Counted from the stretch's first letter, positions 35,253-43,303 are shown. The stretch is 46,951 nucleotides of DNA from Acidimicrobiia bacterium (GCA_009923785.1 RFSV01000007.1:1-46951); one strand, 5' to 3'. The notes: a model not told the origin generated them from the sequence alone. Program-made: numbers and translations.

Positions 35253-36071
35253 ATGCACGTGGTTCTGTCGAAACATCAGGCTTTAGGGAACGATTTTCTC
35301 GTTCTCGACCTCGACCAGGATTCGTCTCTCGTCGCACGGGACGACTGGGCCGATGTGGCCAAGCGGCTCTGTGACCGACGTTTCGGCGTTGGTGCCGACG
35401 GATTGCTACTGCTACGTACTCTCGAGAGCGGTCGGCTCCACATGATCCTTCACAACGCCGACGGTGGCCGTGCCGAAATGAGCGGCAACGGCATTCGTTG
35501 TCTGGTGCAGGCCGCACATTGGGCTGGCGGTGGTGCCGACGGAGCCGAGTACGTAGTTCATACCGATGCCGGCGAGAAGGTGGTGACCGTCGAAGGTTGG
35601 TCCGACGACGACACCGTGCAGGTGATCGTCGACATGGGAGTAGTCGACCACATGGACGAACCCACCGACTGGGCGACCCTCGAGTGCCACCCCGATCGTC
35701 CGGTCAGTCATCTCTCACTCGGCAATCCACATTCGGTTGTCGGAGTCGACGACGTGGAGGCGGTCGATCTGCTGGCGCTCGGAGCCAAGATTCCCTACGT
35801 CAACTTGGAGATCGTCGAACCGGGCCCTGAACCCCACGCCATCACCATGCGTGTGCACGAACGGGGGGCCGGAATCACCTTGGCCTGTGGAACCGGTGCC
35901 TGTGCCTCAGCCGCCGCAGCGCTGTCGTGGGGTCTCGTCCCGGCGATGACGTCGGAAGTTCTCGTGCACATGCCCGGAGGCGACGCGCGAGTCAGATTCG
36001 ATCGCGACACGCGGCGTGCGACCCTTGTGGGTCCGGCGACTTTCGTCGCATCGATCACGGTGCATCTGTGA
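35253..36071 (+). CDS. dapF: Diaminopimelate epimerase-family protein
   Basis: A 272-residue protein with the two-lobed DapF fold. Motifs: KHQALGNDFLVLD at the start, HNADGGRAEMSGNGIRCL, and ITLACGTGACASAAAA. In studied DapF enzymes the two acid-base residues are cysteines, one in E/M-C-G-N-G and one in A-C-G-T-G. Here Cys212 is kept but the first is Ser77 (AGC at 35481); Cys83 remains in GIRC. So epimerase activity by the usual two-thiol mechanism is in doubt, though context (dapC two genes on) supports a lysine/peptidoglycan role. Ends with a GTGA overlap to hflX. Confidence 0.88.
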   Translation: MHVVLSKHQALGNDFLVLDLDQDSSLVARDDWADVAKRLCDRRFGVGADGLLLLRTLESGRLHMILHNADGGRAEMSGNGIRCLVQAAHWAGGGADGAEYVVHTDAGEKVVTVEGWSDDDTVQVIVDMGVVDHMDEPTDWATLECHPDRPVSHLSLGNPHSVVGVDDVEAVDLLALGAKIPYVNLEIVEPGPEPHAITMRVHERGAGITLACGTGACASAAAALSWGLVPAMTSEVLVHMPGGDARVRFDRDTRRATLVGPATFVASITVHL

Positions 36072-37408
36072 GCGACACGCCGTACAGCGAAGCGCTCGGG
36101 CGCACGCTGATCGAGCGCAGTTTTCGTGAGAAGATCGTGATCGTCGGCGTCACTCTCGACGGCCGCACCGATGACGAGACCGACGCCGGTCTCGACGAAC
36201 TTGAGTTGTTGGTCGACACTGCGGGAGCCGATGTGGTGGCTCGACTCACTCAACGGCGTGACACTCCCGACCACACCTGGTACGTGGGGAAAGGGAAAGC
36301 CGAGGAATTACGCGATTTGTGTCTGGCCGTCGACGCCGACACCGTGGTCTTCGACAACGAGTTGGCTCCGGCTCAGCAGTACAACCTCGAGAAGCTGCTC
36401 GGTCGAACGGCGATCGATCGGACCGCGGTGATCCTCGACATCTTCGCTCAGAACGCCAGTACTTTGGAGGGCAAGGCTCAAGTGGAACTGGCTCTCCTCC
36501 GGTATCGATTGCCGCGACTCCGCCGTGGTGCGACGGCCAAGCTTTCGCAGCAGCGCGGTGGCGTTGGCGCACGATTCGGTAGTGGTGAGACCAAGCTCGA
36601 GGTCGATCGTCGCCGTATTCAGAAGCGGATCTCGCGCCTCGAGCACGAACTGGCCGATCTGGGCCGAACACGCGCGTTGCAGAGCAAGGGCCGCACACGT
36701 AGTGGCCTCGCGACGGTCAGCATCGTCGGCTACACGAACGCCGGTAAGTCGACCCTTCTCAATCGGCTGACAGCAGCCGGTGTGCTCGCCGAGAATCGTC
36801 TCTTCGCGACCCTCGACCCGACGACGCGTCGATTGTCGTTGCCGGGTGGCGAACCGGTGCTCCTCACCGACACGGTGGGATTCGTGCGTCGCCTTCCGCA
36901 CGGTCTCGTCGAGGCATTCAAGAGCACCCTCGAAGCCGTGGGTCGCTCCGACTATTTGGTCCACGTGGTCGATGGTTCGTCGTCCGACCCGTACGGCGAA
37001 ATCGATGCCGTACGCGCGGTACTCGACGAGATCGGTGCCGGTTCGGTGCCTGAACTGATCGTGTTCAACAAGTCAGACCTCGATCCCGAATCGGTGGCCG
37101 AACTGGTGGCCCGTCATCCGGGTTCGGTCGGGGTGAGCGCGCGCTCCGGCGCTGGTATCGATACGTTTCTGCGAACTCTCGCCGATCGTTTGCGATCGAT
37201 CTCGACGGTCGTCGAACTGCTCATTCCCTACGACCGGGGCGACATCTTGGCCGCTGTGCACCGTGAGGGAGAGGTGGTGTCGATCTCTCCCGAGGAGGCC
37301 GGGACCCGAGTTCGAGCCCGGTTGTCGGACGCGTCGGCCGGGAGACTCGGCCGATTCGTCGTCGATCAGGCCGTGGCGGCCAACATGGGACTCGATGGAC
37401 ATGAGTGA
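36068..37408 (+). CDS. hflX: GTPase HflX
   Basis: The 446-residue protein has the N-terminal HflX glycine-rich domain (TWYVGKGKAEELRDL, GRTAIDRTAVILDIFAQNAS, KAQVELALLRYRLPRL) and a TRAFAC GTPase domain (G1 GYTNAGKST, G3 DTVGFVRRLPH, G4 NKSD). It splits stalled ribosomes in stress. The loop normally reading GGxGxRGPGET has one extra residue here (GGVGARFGSGET). GTG start overlaps dapF; upstream frame rejected. Confidence 0.95.
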   Translation: MSDTPYSEALGRTLIERSFREKIVIVGVTLDGRTDDETDAGLDELELLVDTAGADVVARLTQRRDTPDHTWYVGKGKAEELRDLCLAVDADTVVFDNELAPAQQYNLEKLLGRTAIDRTAVILDIFAQNASTLEGKAQVELALLRYRLPRLRRGATAKLSQQRGGVGARFGSGETKLEVDRRRIQKRISRLEHELADLGRTRALQSKGRTRSGLATVSIVGYTNAGKSTLLNRLTAAGVLAENRLFATLDPTTRRLSLPGGEPVLLTDTVGFVRRLPHGLVEAFKSTLEAVGRSDYLVHVVDGSSSDPYGEIDAVRAVLDEIGAGSVPELIVFNKSDLDPESVAELVARHPGSVGVSARSGAGIDTFLRTLADRLRSISTVVELLIPYDRGDILAAVHREGEVVSISPEEAGTRVRARLSDASAGRLGRFVVDQAVAANMGLDGHE

Positions 37409-38510
37409 AGGGTTCGTTCCGCCGCCGTATCCCTACGACCGCCTCGACGCGTTCAAGGCCGCCGGTGCACGGTTGGATGGAGGGCTGGTCGACTTGTCGA
37501 TCGGCACGCCGTGCGACCCCCCACCGCGTTCGGTGATCGACGCCTTGGCGTCGAGCGGCACCGAGCGCAGCTATCCGCCATCGATCGGATCGTTGCCGTT
37601 GCGCAGCGCCTTCTCGCGTTGGGCGAATCGTCGTTTCGGCATCGATCTCCAACCCGACCAGATCGCCGCCTGTGTCGGGAGCAAAGAGTTCGTCGTCACG
37701 CTTCCGCAGTGGCTACGCCTGCGTTCTCCGCAGCGGGACACCGTGCTGTACCCGGCGGTGTCGTATCCGAGTTACGAGATGGGGGCGATACTCGCCGGCT
37801 GTCGCGCCGTCGCGGTTCCCTGTGACGCGACCGGTCGCATCGTTCTCGATGCGGTGAGCGAATCCGATGTCGAGCGAGCTCTCGTGCTGTGGGTCAACAG
37901 CCCGTCGAATCCGACGGGAGCCCTCGACGATCTCGGAGCCGCCGCAACATGGGGCCGAGCACGAGATATTCCGGTGGTGAGCGACGAGTGTTACGCCGAA
38001 TTCACCTGGTCGGGTCCACCCCAGTCGATCCTGCAACACGGAACCGATGGTGTTCTCGCGGTGCATTCGTTGTCGAAGCGTTCGAACCTTGCCGGTCTGC
38101 GGGTGGGTGCCTATGCCGGTGACAACGAACTGGTCTCGTATCTGTCGGAGGTCCGTAAGCATGTCGGGATGATGGTGCCTGGACCGGCGCAGGCGGCGGC
38201 CGTGGTCGCGCTCGACGACGACGCACACGTCGCCGAACAACGGCAGCTCTACGCCGAGCGACTGGAAACCATGGCTCGCGTGTTGTCGGACTGGTCGAAC
38301 GTCGAGATTCCACGGCCAGACGGCGGTTTCTACCTCTGGTATCGCGTTGGTGATGCGTGGGCCTATGCCGAGCGGTTGGCTGCTGTCGGCGGTGCTCTCG
38401 TGAGTCCCGGCGAGTTCTACGGTTCGCAGAGTGCCGATTTCGTACGAGTAGCCGTCGTACAGCCCACTGACCGCATCGAACTCGTGGCTCGCCGACTCGG
38501 CGGTTCCTGA
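37401..38510 (+). CDS. dapC: Succinyldiaminopimelate transaminase-like aminotransferase
   Basis: A 369-residue fold-type I PLP enzyme. It starts MSEGFVPPPYPYDRLDAFKA, the common start of actinobacterial DapC; the substrate-loop LWVNSPSNPTGAL, the SDECYAEFTW segment and the PLP lysine in HSLSKRSNLAGLRVG are present. It would aminate N-succinyl-2-amino-6-ketopimelate in lysine/DAP synthesis, fitting dapF nearby. ATG 37401 lies in the hflX end; ATG 37395 is two codons earlier. Confidence 0.9.
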   Translation: MSEGFVPPPYPYDRLDAFKAAGARLDGGLVDLSIGTPCDPPPRSVIDALASSGTERSYPPSIGSLPLRSAFSRWANRRFGIDLQPDQIAACVGSKEFVVTLPQWLRLRSPQRDTVLYPAVSYPSYEMGAILAGCRAVAVPCDATGRIVLDAVSESDVERALVLWVNSPSNPTGALDDLGAAATWGRARDIPVVSDECYAEFTWSGPPQSILQHGTDGVLAVHSLSKRSNLAGLRVGAYAGDNELVSYLSEVRKHVGMMVPGPAQAAAVVALDDDAHVAEQRQLYAERLETMARVLSDWSNVEIPRPDGGFYLWYRVGDAWAYAERLAAVGGALVSPGEFYGSQSADFVRVAVVQPTDRIELVARRLGGS

Positions 38511-39154
38511 TGCGTCGTTGGCGACGGTCGACATGGGTGCTGATGGTGGCGGCGCTCGTGACTGTGGTTGGTTTCGCCACCGTGATCACGAGCGTCTTTC
38601 GTGATCAATCGATCGTCGGCGACTTCGTTCGCGTACCCGTGGGCTGCGAAGGGGTCATGACCGTCGATACCGACACCACGGTGTACGCCTATGTCGAGAC
38701 GAGGGGTCGAATCGGCGACATCGGAGACTGTTCGAACGATGATCGGTCCTACGACATCTCGGGTCGACCGACGCCGACCTTCGTCGTGCGCTCAGCCGAT
38801 GATGCCCCCGACTTCGAGGCTCCCTGGGTCGTTCCGGCGGGTTCGGGGGTGACGTACGACTTGCCCGAGTATTCGGGCCGGGCCGTGGGATCGTTCACGA
38901 TGGAAGCCGGGAGGCGTTACGCCATCAGTGTGGCGTCGGACGACCTCGCCGATGTGCTGGCCTTTGGCCGACGGGTGGTTCCGGTGGAATCGCCGATGGC
39001 GATCACCGGTGCGGTCATGGTGATGCTCGGTGTGGTGATGGGGATCATCGGGGTCGTTGCGACGTCGATGTCTCGCCGCCGTCGCCGACGCGGGCCATGG
39101 GCCCCGCCACGACTCGCCGATCGTGCCAGCGTTACAAGCGGCGTAGAACGGTGA
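38510..39154 (+). CDS. Hypothetical membrane protein with two transmembrane helices
   Basis: A 214-residue protein not recognised as a named family. A basic start (MRRWRRSTW) leads to one helix (about residues 9-29), then an extracytoplasmic domain of ~130 residues with two cysteines (VGCEGV, GDCSND) that may form a disulfide, then a second helix (about 160-185) and a basic tail (SRRRRRR). ATG shares a base with the dapC stop (TGATG), so it is at the end of the miaB-dapC operon. It overlaps the convergent lexA by 23 bp. Confidence 0.75.
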   Translation: MRRWRRSTWVLMVAALVTVVGFATVITSVFRDQSIVGDFVRVPVGCEGVMTVDTDTTVYAYVETRGRIGDIGDCSNDDRSYDISGRPTPTFVVRSADDAPDFEAPWVVPAGSGVTYDLPEYSGRAVGSFTMEAGRRYAISVASDDLADVLAFGRRVVPVESPMAITGAVMVMLGVVMGIIGVVATSMSRRRRRRGPWAPPRLADRASVTSGVER

Positions 39155-39764
39155 CTACTTTGCCGTAAACACGAACGTCGTCGGCATCGAAATCGAGGGG
39201 AGCGAGACGGCTGTTGGCCGGCTTCAGAACCACACGCGATCCCTGACGAGTGAAGGTTTTGACGGTGGCTTCGTCGCCGGGAATTCCGGCGACCACGATC
39301 TCGCCATCGACAGCGGTGGCTTGCTGGCGGGCGACTACGTAATCGCCGTCCATGATGCCCACGTCGATCATCGAGTCACCGCGAACTCGCAACATGAAGA
39401 GCTCGCCGTCACCGGTGAAATCGGCCGGAAGGGGCAGAAGTTCTTCGACGTTCTGCTGAGCCAGCACGTCGGTACCGGCGGCCACGTCACCGACGAGCGG
39501 GACGTGGTGCACTCGACTGCGGGCGATGATCGCGCCGGAGTTGCGGTCCCAGTTCACCTTGATGGCTCGGGGGAGGTTCGGATCTCGTTCGAGATAGCCG
39601 AGGCGCTGGAGGGTGGACAGATGATTGTGCACCGTGGAGGGGGAGGTGAGTCCGACCGCTTCACCGATCTCACGGACCGAGGGCGGGTACCCCCGATCGG
39701 CCATGGTGGCCTCGATGAATTCGAGGATGCCGCGCTGACGGGAGGTGAGGGTCGTGTCGCTCAT
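39132..39764 (-). CDS. lexA: LexA repressor
   Basis: A 210-residue SOS repressor. Winged helix: SVREIGEAVGLTSPSTVHNH. Self-cleavage site Ala-Gly in VGDVAAGTDV. Ser-Lys dyad: serine in RGDSMIDVGIMDGD and lysine in EATVKTF. The start was set at ATG 39764 because on the minus strand TTGACC, a 17-bp spacer, TACGAT and 7 nt precede it, so the message would be leaderless; ATG 39773 lies inside that -10 element. Autoregulation is supported by LexA-box-like sites over the -35. Confidence 0.96.
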   Translation of the reverse strand: MSDTTLTSRQRGILEFIEATMADRGYPPSVREIGEAVGLTSPSTVHNHLSTLQRLGYLERDPNLPRAIKVNWDRNSGAIIARSRVHHVPLVGDVAAGTDVLAQQNVEELLPLPADFTGDGELFMLRVRGDSMIDVGIMDGDYVVARQQATAVDGEIVVAGIPGDEATVKTFTRQGSRVVLKPANSRLAPLDFDADDVRVYGKVVTVLRRL

Positions 39765-39771
39765 GGGGGTC

Positions 39772-39800
39772 ATCGTACGGATGTTCGGGGTCCAGGTCAA
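39772..39800 (-). promoter_or_regulatory. lexA promoter
   Basis: On the minus strand: -35 TTGACC (39800-39795), 17-bp spacer, -10 TACGAT (39777-39772), then 7 nt to ATG 39764. Confidence 0.65.
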
Positions 39801-39812
39801 ACATGTGTTCGG
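39797..39812. promoter_or_regulatory. LexA-box-like site A (overlaps lexA -35)
   Basis: TCAAACATGTGTTCGG matches the actinobacterial consensus TCGAACRNNYGTTCGA with two mismatches. It covers the -35 of lexA, fitting autorepression. Confidence 0.7.
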
Positions 39813-39827
39813 GAAACATCTGTTCGG
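39812..39827. promoter_or_regulatory. LexA-box-like site B (weak)
   Basis: GGAAACATCTGTTCGG keeps the AAC-N4-GTTCG core but differs from consensus at four positions. It abuts site A. Confidence 0.45.
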
Positions 39828-39833
39828 GGGAGG

Positions 39834-39862
39834 TTGACAACGAACAGGTGTTCTCATATCCT
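39834..39862 (+). promoter_or_regulatory. Promoter of the LysM-protein gene
   Basis: Consensus -35 TTGACA (39834-39839), 17-bp spacer, -10 TATCCT (39857-39862). It is the best sigma-70 promoter in the window and is straddled by LexA sites C and D. Confidence 0.75.
39840..39855. promoter_or_regulatory. LexA-box-like site C (between -35 and -10)
   Basis: ACGAACAGGTGTTCTC keeps CGAAC-N4-GTTC; it fills the spacer of the LysM-gene promoter. Confidence 0.65.
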
Positions 39863-39878
39863 ACGAACACCCGTTCGA
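39863..39878. promoter_or_regulatory. LexA box D (start site of LysM gene)
   Basis: ACGAACACCCGTTCGA has one mismatch to the consensus TCGAACRNNYGTTCGA. It covers the predicted transcription start of the LysM gene. Confidence 0.8.
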
Positions 39879-39897
39879 TCCTCCGGTCGGACGAGGG

Positions 39898-39919
39898 CAT
39901 GCCACACCCCTTTGGCATG
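39898..39919 (+). other. Hairpin in leader of the LysM-protein mRNA
   Basis: CATGCCA and TGGCATG form a perfect 7-bp stem with an 8-nt loop. An alternative stem ACACC (39904-39908) with GGTGT (39919-39923) would compete with it. The leader is about 120 nt long, in contrast to the leaderless genes around. Confidence 0.4.
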
Positions 39920-39992
39920 GTGTCCACGACTGGTACCCGACCTCACCAAGAGACCCGAAGAACAGACCCGAAGTAGAGAAAGGACGATCACC

Positions 39993-40403
39993 ATGGCCCT
40001 TGCCCTCGATCCCCGTTACATCATCGAAGTTCGCACGTCGGCTCGTCCCCGTCCCGACATGGCCACGATCTACCGCCGCCGGCGAATGGTTGTCGCCGCC
40101 CTGACCTTGATCCTGACGTTTGCCGCCTCCGTCGGCATTCGTTCACTGGCGAGCCGCGGAGACGGTGCTGCCCCCGTCTCCGCGGTGACGCCCGGTGCGA
40201 CCCTGCCTGCTCCAGTTGCTGGGGTCGACGTGTCGGGGGCCTTTGTCATCAGCGATGGCGTCTACGTCGTTCAGCCGGGCGACACTCTGTGGTCGATCGC
40301 ATCATCGCTCACCACCGGCAGTATCCGTGGCTACGTCGCCGACCTGGTCTCGTTGAACGGTGGCGCGTCCATCGACGTCGGTCAGATCCTTGTTCTCCCC
40401 TGA
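39993..40403 (+). CDS. LexA-controlled membrane LysM protein (DivS/ChiZ-like SOS division inhibitor)
   Basis: A 136-residue protein with a basic cytoplasmic start (YRRRRM), one transmembrane helix (about residues 31-50), a flexible Pro/Ala linker and a C-terminal LysM peptidoglycan-binding domain (VYVVQPGDTLWSIASSLTTG). Gene order lexA (divergent) - LysM membrane protein - nrdR is that of C. glutamicum divS and M. tuberculosis Rv2719c, SOS-induced proteins that delay division. Its promoter carries LexA sites. ATG 39993 has GAAAGGA about 8 nt upstream. Role by synteny and architecture; sequence identity was not tested. Confidence 0.82.
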   Translation: MALALDPRYIIEVRTSARPRPDMATIYRRRRMVVAALTLILTFAASVGIRSLASRGDGAAPVSAVTPGATLPAPVAGVDVSGAFVISDGVYVVQPGDTLWSIASSLTTGSIRGYVADLVSLNGGASIDVGQILVLP

Positions 40404-40433
40404 ACGTGGCTCCTGGCCTCGGGCTGGCAGGAG

Positions 40434-40439
40434 TACCCT
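40434..40439 (+). promoter_or_regulatory. Predicted -10 element of nrdR (leaderless)
   Basis: TACCCT lies 8 nt before the nrdR ATG, suggesting nrdR is also expressed independently of the SOS promoter upstream. Confidence 0.5.
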
Positions 40440-40447
40440 GTGGGGCC

Positions 40448-40909
40448 ATGAGGTGCGTGATCTGCCGCCACGACGACACCAAGGTCGTCGATTCTCGTAC
40501 CGCTGAAGAGGGTGTCGCTATCCGCCGTCGCCGCGAATGTCCGGCCTGCGGGCATCGGTTCACCACCTACGAACGGGTCGACGAGGTGACTCTCATGGTG
40601 GTCAAGACCAAAGGCGGCCGCGAACCCTTCGATCCGGTCAAGGTCACGAGTGGTGTCCTGGCGGCTGCCAAGGGTCGACCGATCGACGCCGAGGCGGCCA
40701 CCATGCTTGCGGAATCGGTGGAGGAAGAACTTCGCCTGAGCGGGTCGTCCGAGGTGACGAGCGCGCGAGTCGGCTTGGCAGTGCTCGAACGCCTACGAGA
40801 TCTCGATGACGTCGCGTATCTGCGCTTTGCAAGTGTGTACAAGAATTTCGACGCGGCCGAGGACTTCCAGCGTGAGGTCGCACTTCTCGACAAAACTCCT
40901 GTCGCCTGA
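40448..40909 (+). CDS. nrdR: Transcriptional repressor NrdR
   Basis: A 153-residue repressor of ribonucleotide reductase genes. The zinc ribbon has Cys3, Cys6 (MRCVIC) and the pair in CPACGHRF; the ATP-cone follows (VKTKGGREPFDPVKVTSGVL, then VYKNFDAAEDF). It senses ATP/dATP. A reductase gene, nrdJ, lies 2.8 kb downstream and is a natural target, though I find no good NrdR box before it. Confidence 0.96.
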   Translation: MRCVICRHDDTKVVDSRTAEEGVAIRRRRECPACGHRFTTYERVDEVTLMVVKTKGGREPFDPVKVTSGVLAAAKGRPIDAEAATMLAESVEEELRLSGSSEVTSARVGLAVLERLRDLDDVAYLRFASVYKNFDAAEDFQREVALLDKTPVA

Positions 40910-40916
40910 TCCGACC

Positions 40917-40922
40917 TAGAGT
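40917..40922 (+). promoter_or_regulatory. Predicted -10 element of molybdopterin oxidoreductase gene
   Basis: TAGAGT lies 6 nt before the GTG at 40929. Confidence 0.4.
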
Positions 40923-40928
40923 CGCCAT

Positions 40929-43196
40929 GTGGGCGATCTCATCACCAAGTACCGCACGTGTCCGTTGTGCGAAGCCACATGTGGCCTCGAAGTCTCGGTC
41001 GAGATGTCCCCGTCGGGACCCCGCGTCACGCGCATCCGCGGCGACCGCGACGACGTCTTCTCGCACGGCTATATCTGCCCGAAAGGCTCGACACTGAAAC
41101 AGTTGCACGACGATCCCGATCGACTTCGTCGTCCACTCGTGAAACGCAACGGGGAACATGTCGAAGTGGAGTGGGCCGAGGCGTGGGACGAGATCGCCGG
41201 TCGATTGACCGACATCATCGATCAATACGGACGCGAATCGATCGCCACCTACTTGGGTAATCCAGGCGCACACAACCTGGCACCCATGATGTACAACCGA
41301 AGCCTCCTGCAGGCACTCGGTACCAAGCGGCGCTTCAGCGCCTCGACGGTCGATCAGATGCCCAAACAAGTCGCGGCCGGCTACATGTTCGGAACGCCGG
41401 TGAGCGTTCCGGTGCCTGACCTCGACCACACTGACTACGTCTTCATGCTTGGCGCGAATCCATATGCGTCGAACGGCAGTTTGTGCACCGCCCCGGACTT
41501 CCCGGGTCGCCTCGAAGCTTTGCGTGCGCGCGGTGGTCGGCTGGTTGTCGTCGATCCGCGACGAAGTCGAACAGTGGAAGCGGCCGACGAATGGGTTGCC
41601 ATTCGTCCCGGAACCGACGCACATCTTTTGATGGCGATCGTGAACGTATTGTTCGCTGACGATCTGGTGGCCATCGATGAACGATTGGCGCCGCACCTCG
41701 CTGGGGATCACGAAATACGTGAGGCCAGCGCCGCCTTCACACCAGAGCGAGTGTCGGAGGTGACCGGAGTGTCGCCCTCCACGATTCGGCGGCTCGCCCA
41801 CGAATTGGCCGAGGCGCCAACGGCGGTCGTGTACGGCCGAATCGGTACGACGACCACCGAGTTCGGCACCACGGCATCGTGGCTCGTCGATGTCGTGAAC
41901 ACCTTGACCGGCAACCTCGATCGACGTGGAGGCGCCATGTTCACCGCACCAGTGATCGGAAACCCCACCACCCGTGGCAAAGCGGGGTCGGGTTCCGGAT
42001 TCCGGATCGGTCGCGGTGGTGGTCGAACTGTCGTGAGTGGTCATCCCGAAGTGATGGGTGAGTATCCGGTGGCGGCCTTGGCCGAAGAGATCGAGGAAGC
42101 CGGCGATCAGAGAATCCGTGCTCTCGTGACGGTGGCGGGAAATCCGGTGTTGTCCACACCGCACTCCGACAGGCTCGCAGGAGCACTCGCGTCCCTCGAC
42201 TTCATGGTGAGCGTCGACATCTATCTCAACGAGACGACGCGTCACGCCGACGTGATACTCCCGCCGCCCTCGCAGTTGCAGCGCGACCATTACGACGTCG
42301 CTCTCTACGGTTTCGCCATTCGCAATGTTGCGAATTACAGCGAGGCGGTGCTTCCTCTCGACGGCGATCAGCCAGACGAGTGGGAGATCCTCCTGAAGTT
42401 GGCGTTGATTGCTCAGGGTTTCGGACCCGATGCCGACGTGTTCGCCGCCGACGACGCCAACATCGACGGTCTCGTGCGTCATTCGGTGGCCGATCCGTCA
42501 TCGTTGATTCACGGACGTGACGCCGATGAGATTCGAGCGTTGCTCGACGCCAAGGGTCGACGTGGTCCGGCACGGTTGCTCGACTTCATGCTGCAGACAG
42601 GACCGTACGGTGCGGCCTTCGGAACGAATGCGAATGGCGCGAGCCTCGATCTTCTTCTCGCCAATCCGCACGGCGTCGACTACGGCGCACTGCAACCGCG
42701 GCTTCCCGATGCGTTGCGGACGCGTTCGGGTCGTATCGAACTCGCGCCCGACGAATTACTCGCCGATGTCGTTCGTCTCGAAGCGTCAATCGACGAACTC
42801 GCTGCGCGCGAGCTCGTGTTGGTCGGTCGACGACACCTTCGTTCGAACAATTCGTGGATGCACAACATCGAGGTTCTGGTGAAGGGCAAACCCCGCTGCA
42901 CTCTTCATGTTCATCCCGATGACGCGCAGCGACTCGGTGTGCGCGACGGACATCCGGCGCGCGTGGAGTCGCGGGTGGGTCAGCTGGATGCCGTCGTGGA
43001 AATCACCGAAGACATCCGCCCGGGGGTCGTGAGCCTGCCGCATGGATGGGGCCATGGTGTCGCAGGAACCCGACTTCGCGTGGCCGCCGAGCGGGCCGGA
43101 GTGAATTCCAATGTGCTGACCGACGACCAGGCCCTCGACCCGCTGTCGGGTACGTCGGTCCTGAACGGGATTCCGGTCACGGTTGTCCCCATCTGA
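40929..43196 (+). CDS. Molybdopterin-dependent oxidoreductase (DMSO reductase family)
   Basis: A 755-residue catalytic subunit. The N-terminal [4Fe-4S] ligands are C-x2-C-x3-C in CPLCEATCGLEV with the fourth in YICPKGST. Mo-bisMGD domains continue with YLGNPGAHNLAPMMYNR, FSASTVDQMPKQVAAGYMFG and VVDPRRSRTVEAAD, and the C-terminal MGD-binding domain holds LVLVGRRHLRSNNSWMHN. No Tat signal is seen, so it is cytoplasmic. The expected metal-ligand position (Cys/Ser/Sec/Asp) is not obvious to me. No iron-sulfur or membrane subunit is adjacent. Substrate unknown; similar lone proteins are common in actinobacteria. GTG start. Confidence 0.9.
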   Translation: MGDLITKYRTCPLCEATCGLEVSVEMSPSGPRVTRIRGDRDDVFSHGYICPKGSTLKQLHDDPDRLRRPLVKRNGEHVEVEWAEAWDEIAGRLTDIIDQYGRESIATYLGNPGAHNLAPMMYNRSLLQALGTKRRFSASTVDQMPKQVAAGYMFGTPVSVPVPDLDHTDYVFMLGANPYASNGSLCTAPDFPGRLEALRARGGRLVVVDPRRSRTVEAADEWVAIRPGTDAHLLMAIVNVLFADDLVAIDERLAPHLAGDHEIREASAAFTPERVSEVTGVSPSTIRRLAHELAEAPTAVVYGRIGTTTTEFGTTASWLVDVVNTLTGNLDRRGGAMFTAPVIGNPTTRGKAGSGSGFRIGRGGGRTVVSGHPEVMGEYPVAALAEEIEEAGDQRIRALVTVAGNPVLSTPHSDRLAGALASLDFMVSVDIYLNETTRHADVILPPPSQLQRDHYDVALYGFAIRNVANYSEAVLPLDGDQPDEWEILLKLALIAQGFGPDADVFAADDANIDGLVRHSVADPSSLIHGRDADEIRALLDAKGRRGPARLLDFMLQTGPYGAAFGTNANGASLDLLLANPHGVDYGALQPRLPDALRTRSGRIELAPDELLADVVRLEASIDELAARELVLVGRRHLRSNNSWMHNIEVLVKGKPRCTLHVHPDDAQRLGVRDGHPARVESRVGQLDAVVEITEDIRPGVVSLPHGWGHGVAGTRLRVAAERAGVNSNVLTDDQALDPLSGTSVLNGIPVTVVPI

Positions 43197-43303
43197 GGGC
43201 CGTTTCTCCACAGCCCCTTCCACAGGCTTTTCCCCATAAAAATCGGCTAATTCACACGGTTGTCCACTTCCTTCCCACAGGGGTTCGGCCGTACCGTGGA
43301 GGC
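43197..43303 (+). promoter_or_regulatory. Intergenic region with cluster of DnaA-box-like sites
   Basis: This AT-richer gap contains four copies of a CCACA-type motif on the plus strand: TTCTCCACA (43204-43212) and TTGTCCACT (43260-43268), each 8 of 9 to the high-GC DnaA box TTGTCCACA, and weaker CCTTCCACA (43216-43224) and CTTCCCACA (43271-43279). An AT-rich patch (43230-43243) lies between. It could bind DnaA. Confidence 0.35.

Noticed and set aside
40644-42482. A 612-residue minus-strand open frame
   Set aside because: It lies antisense to nrdR and the molybdopterin oxidoreductase, is rich in His/Arg/Asp with no motif, and reflects codon bias in high-GC genes. The same holds for minus-strand frames at 28675-30276, 32954-34225, 15058-16491 and 45350-46597.
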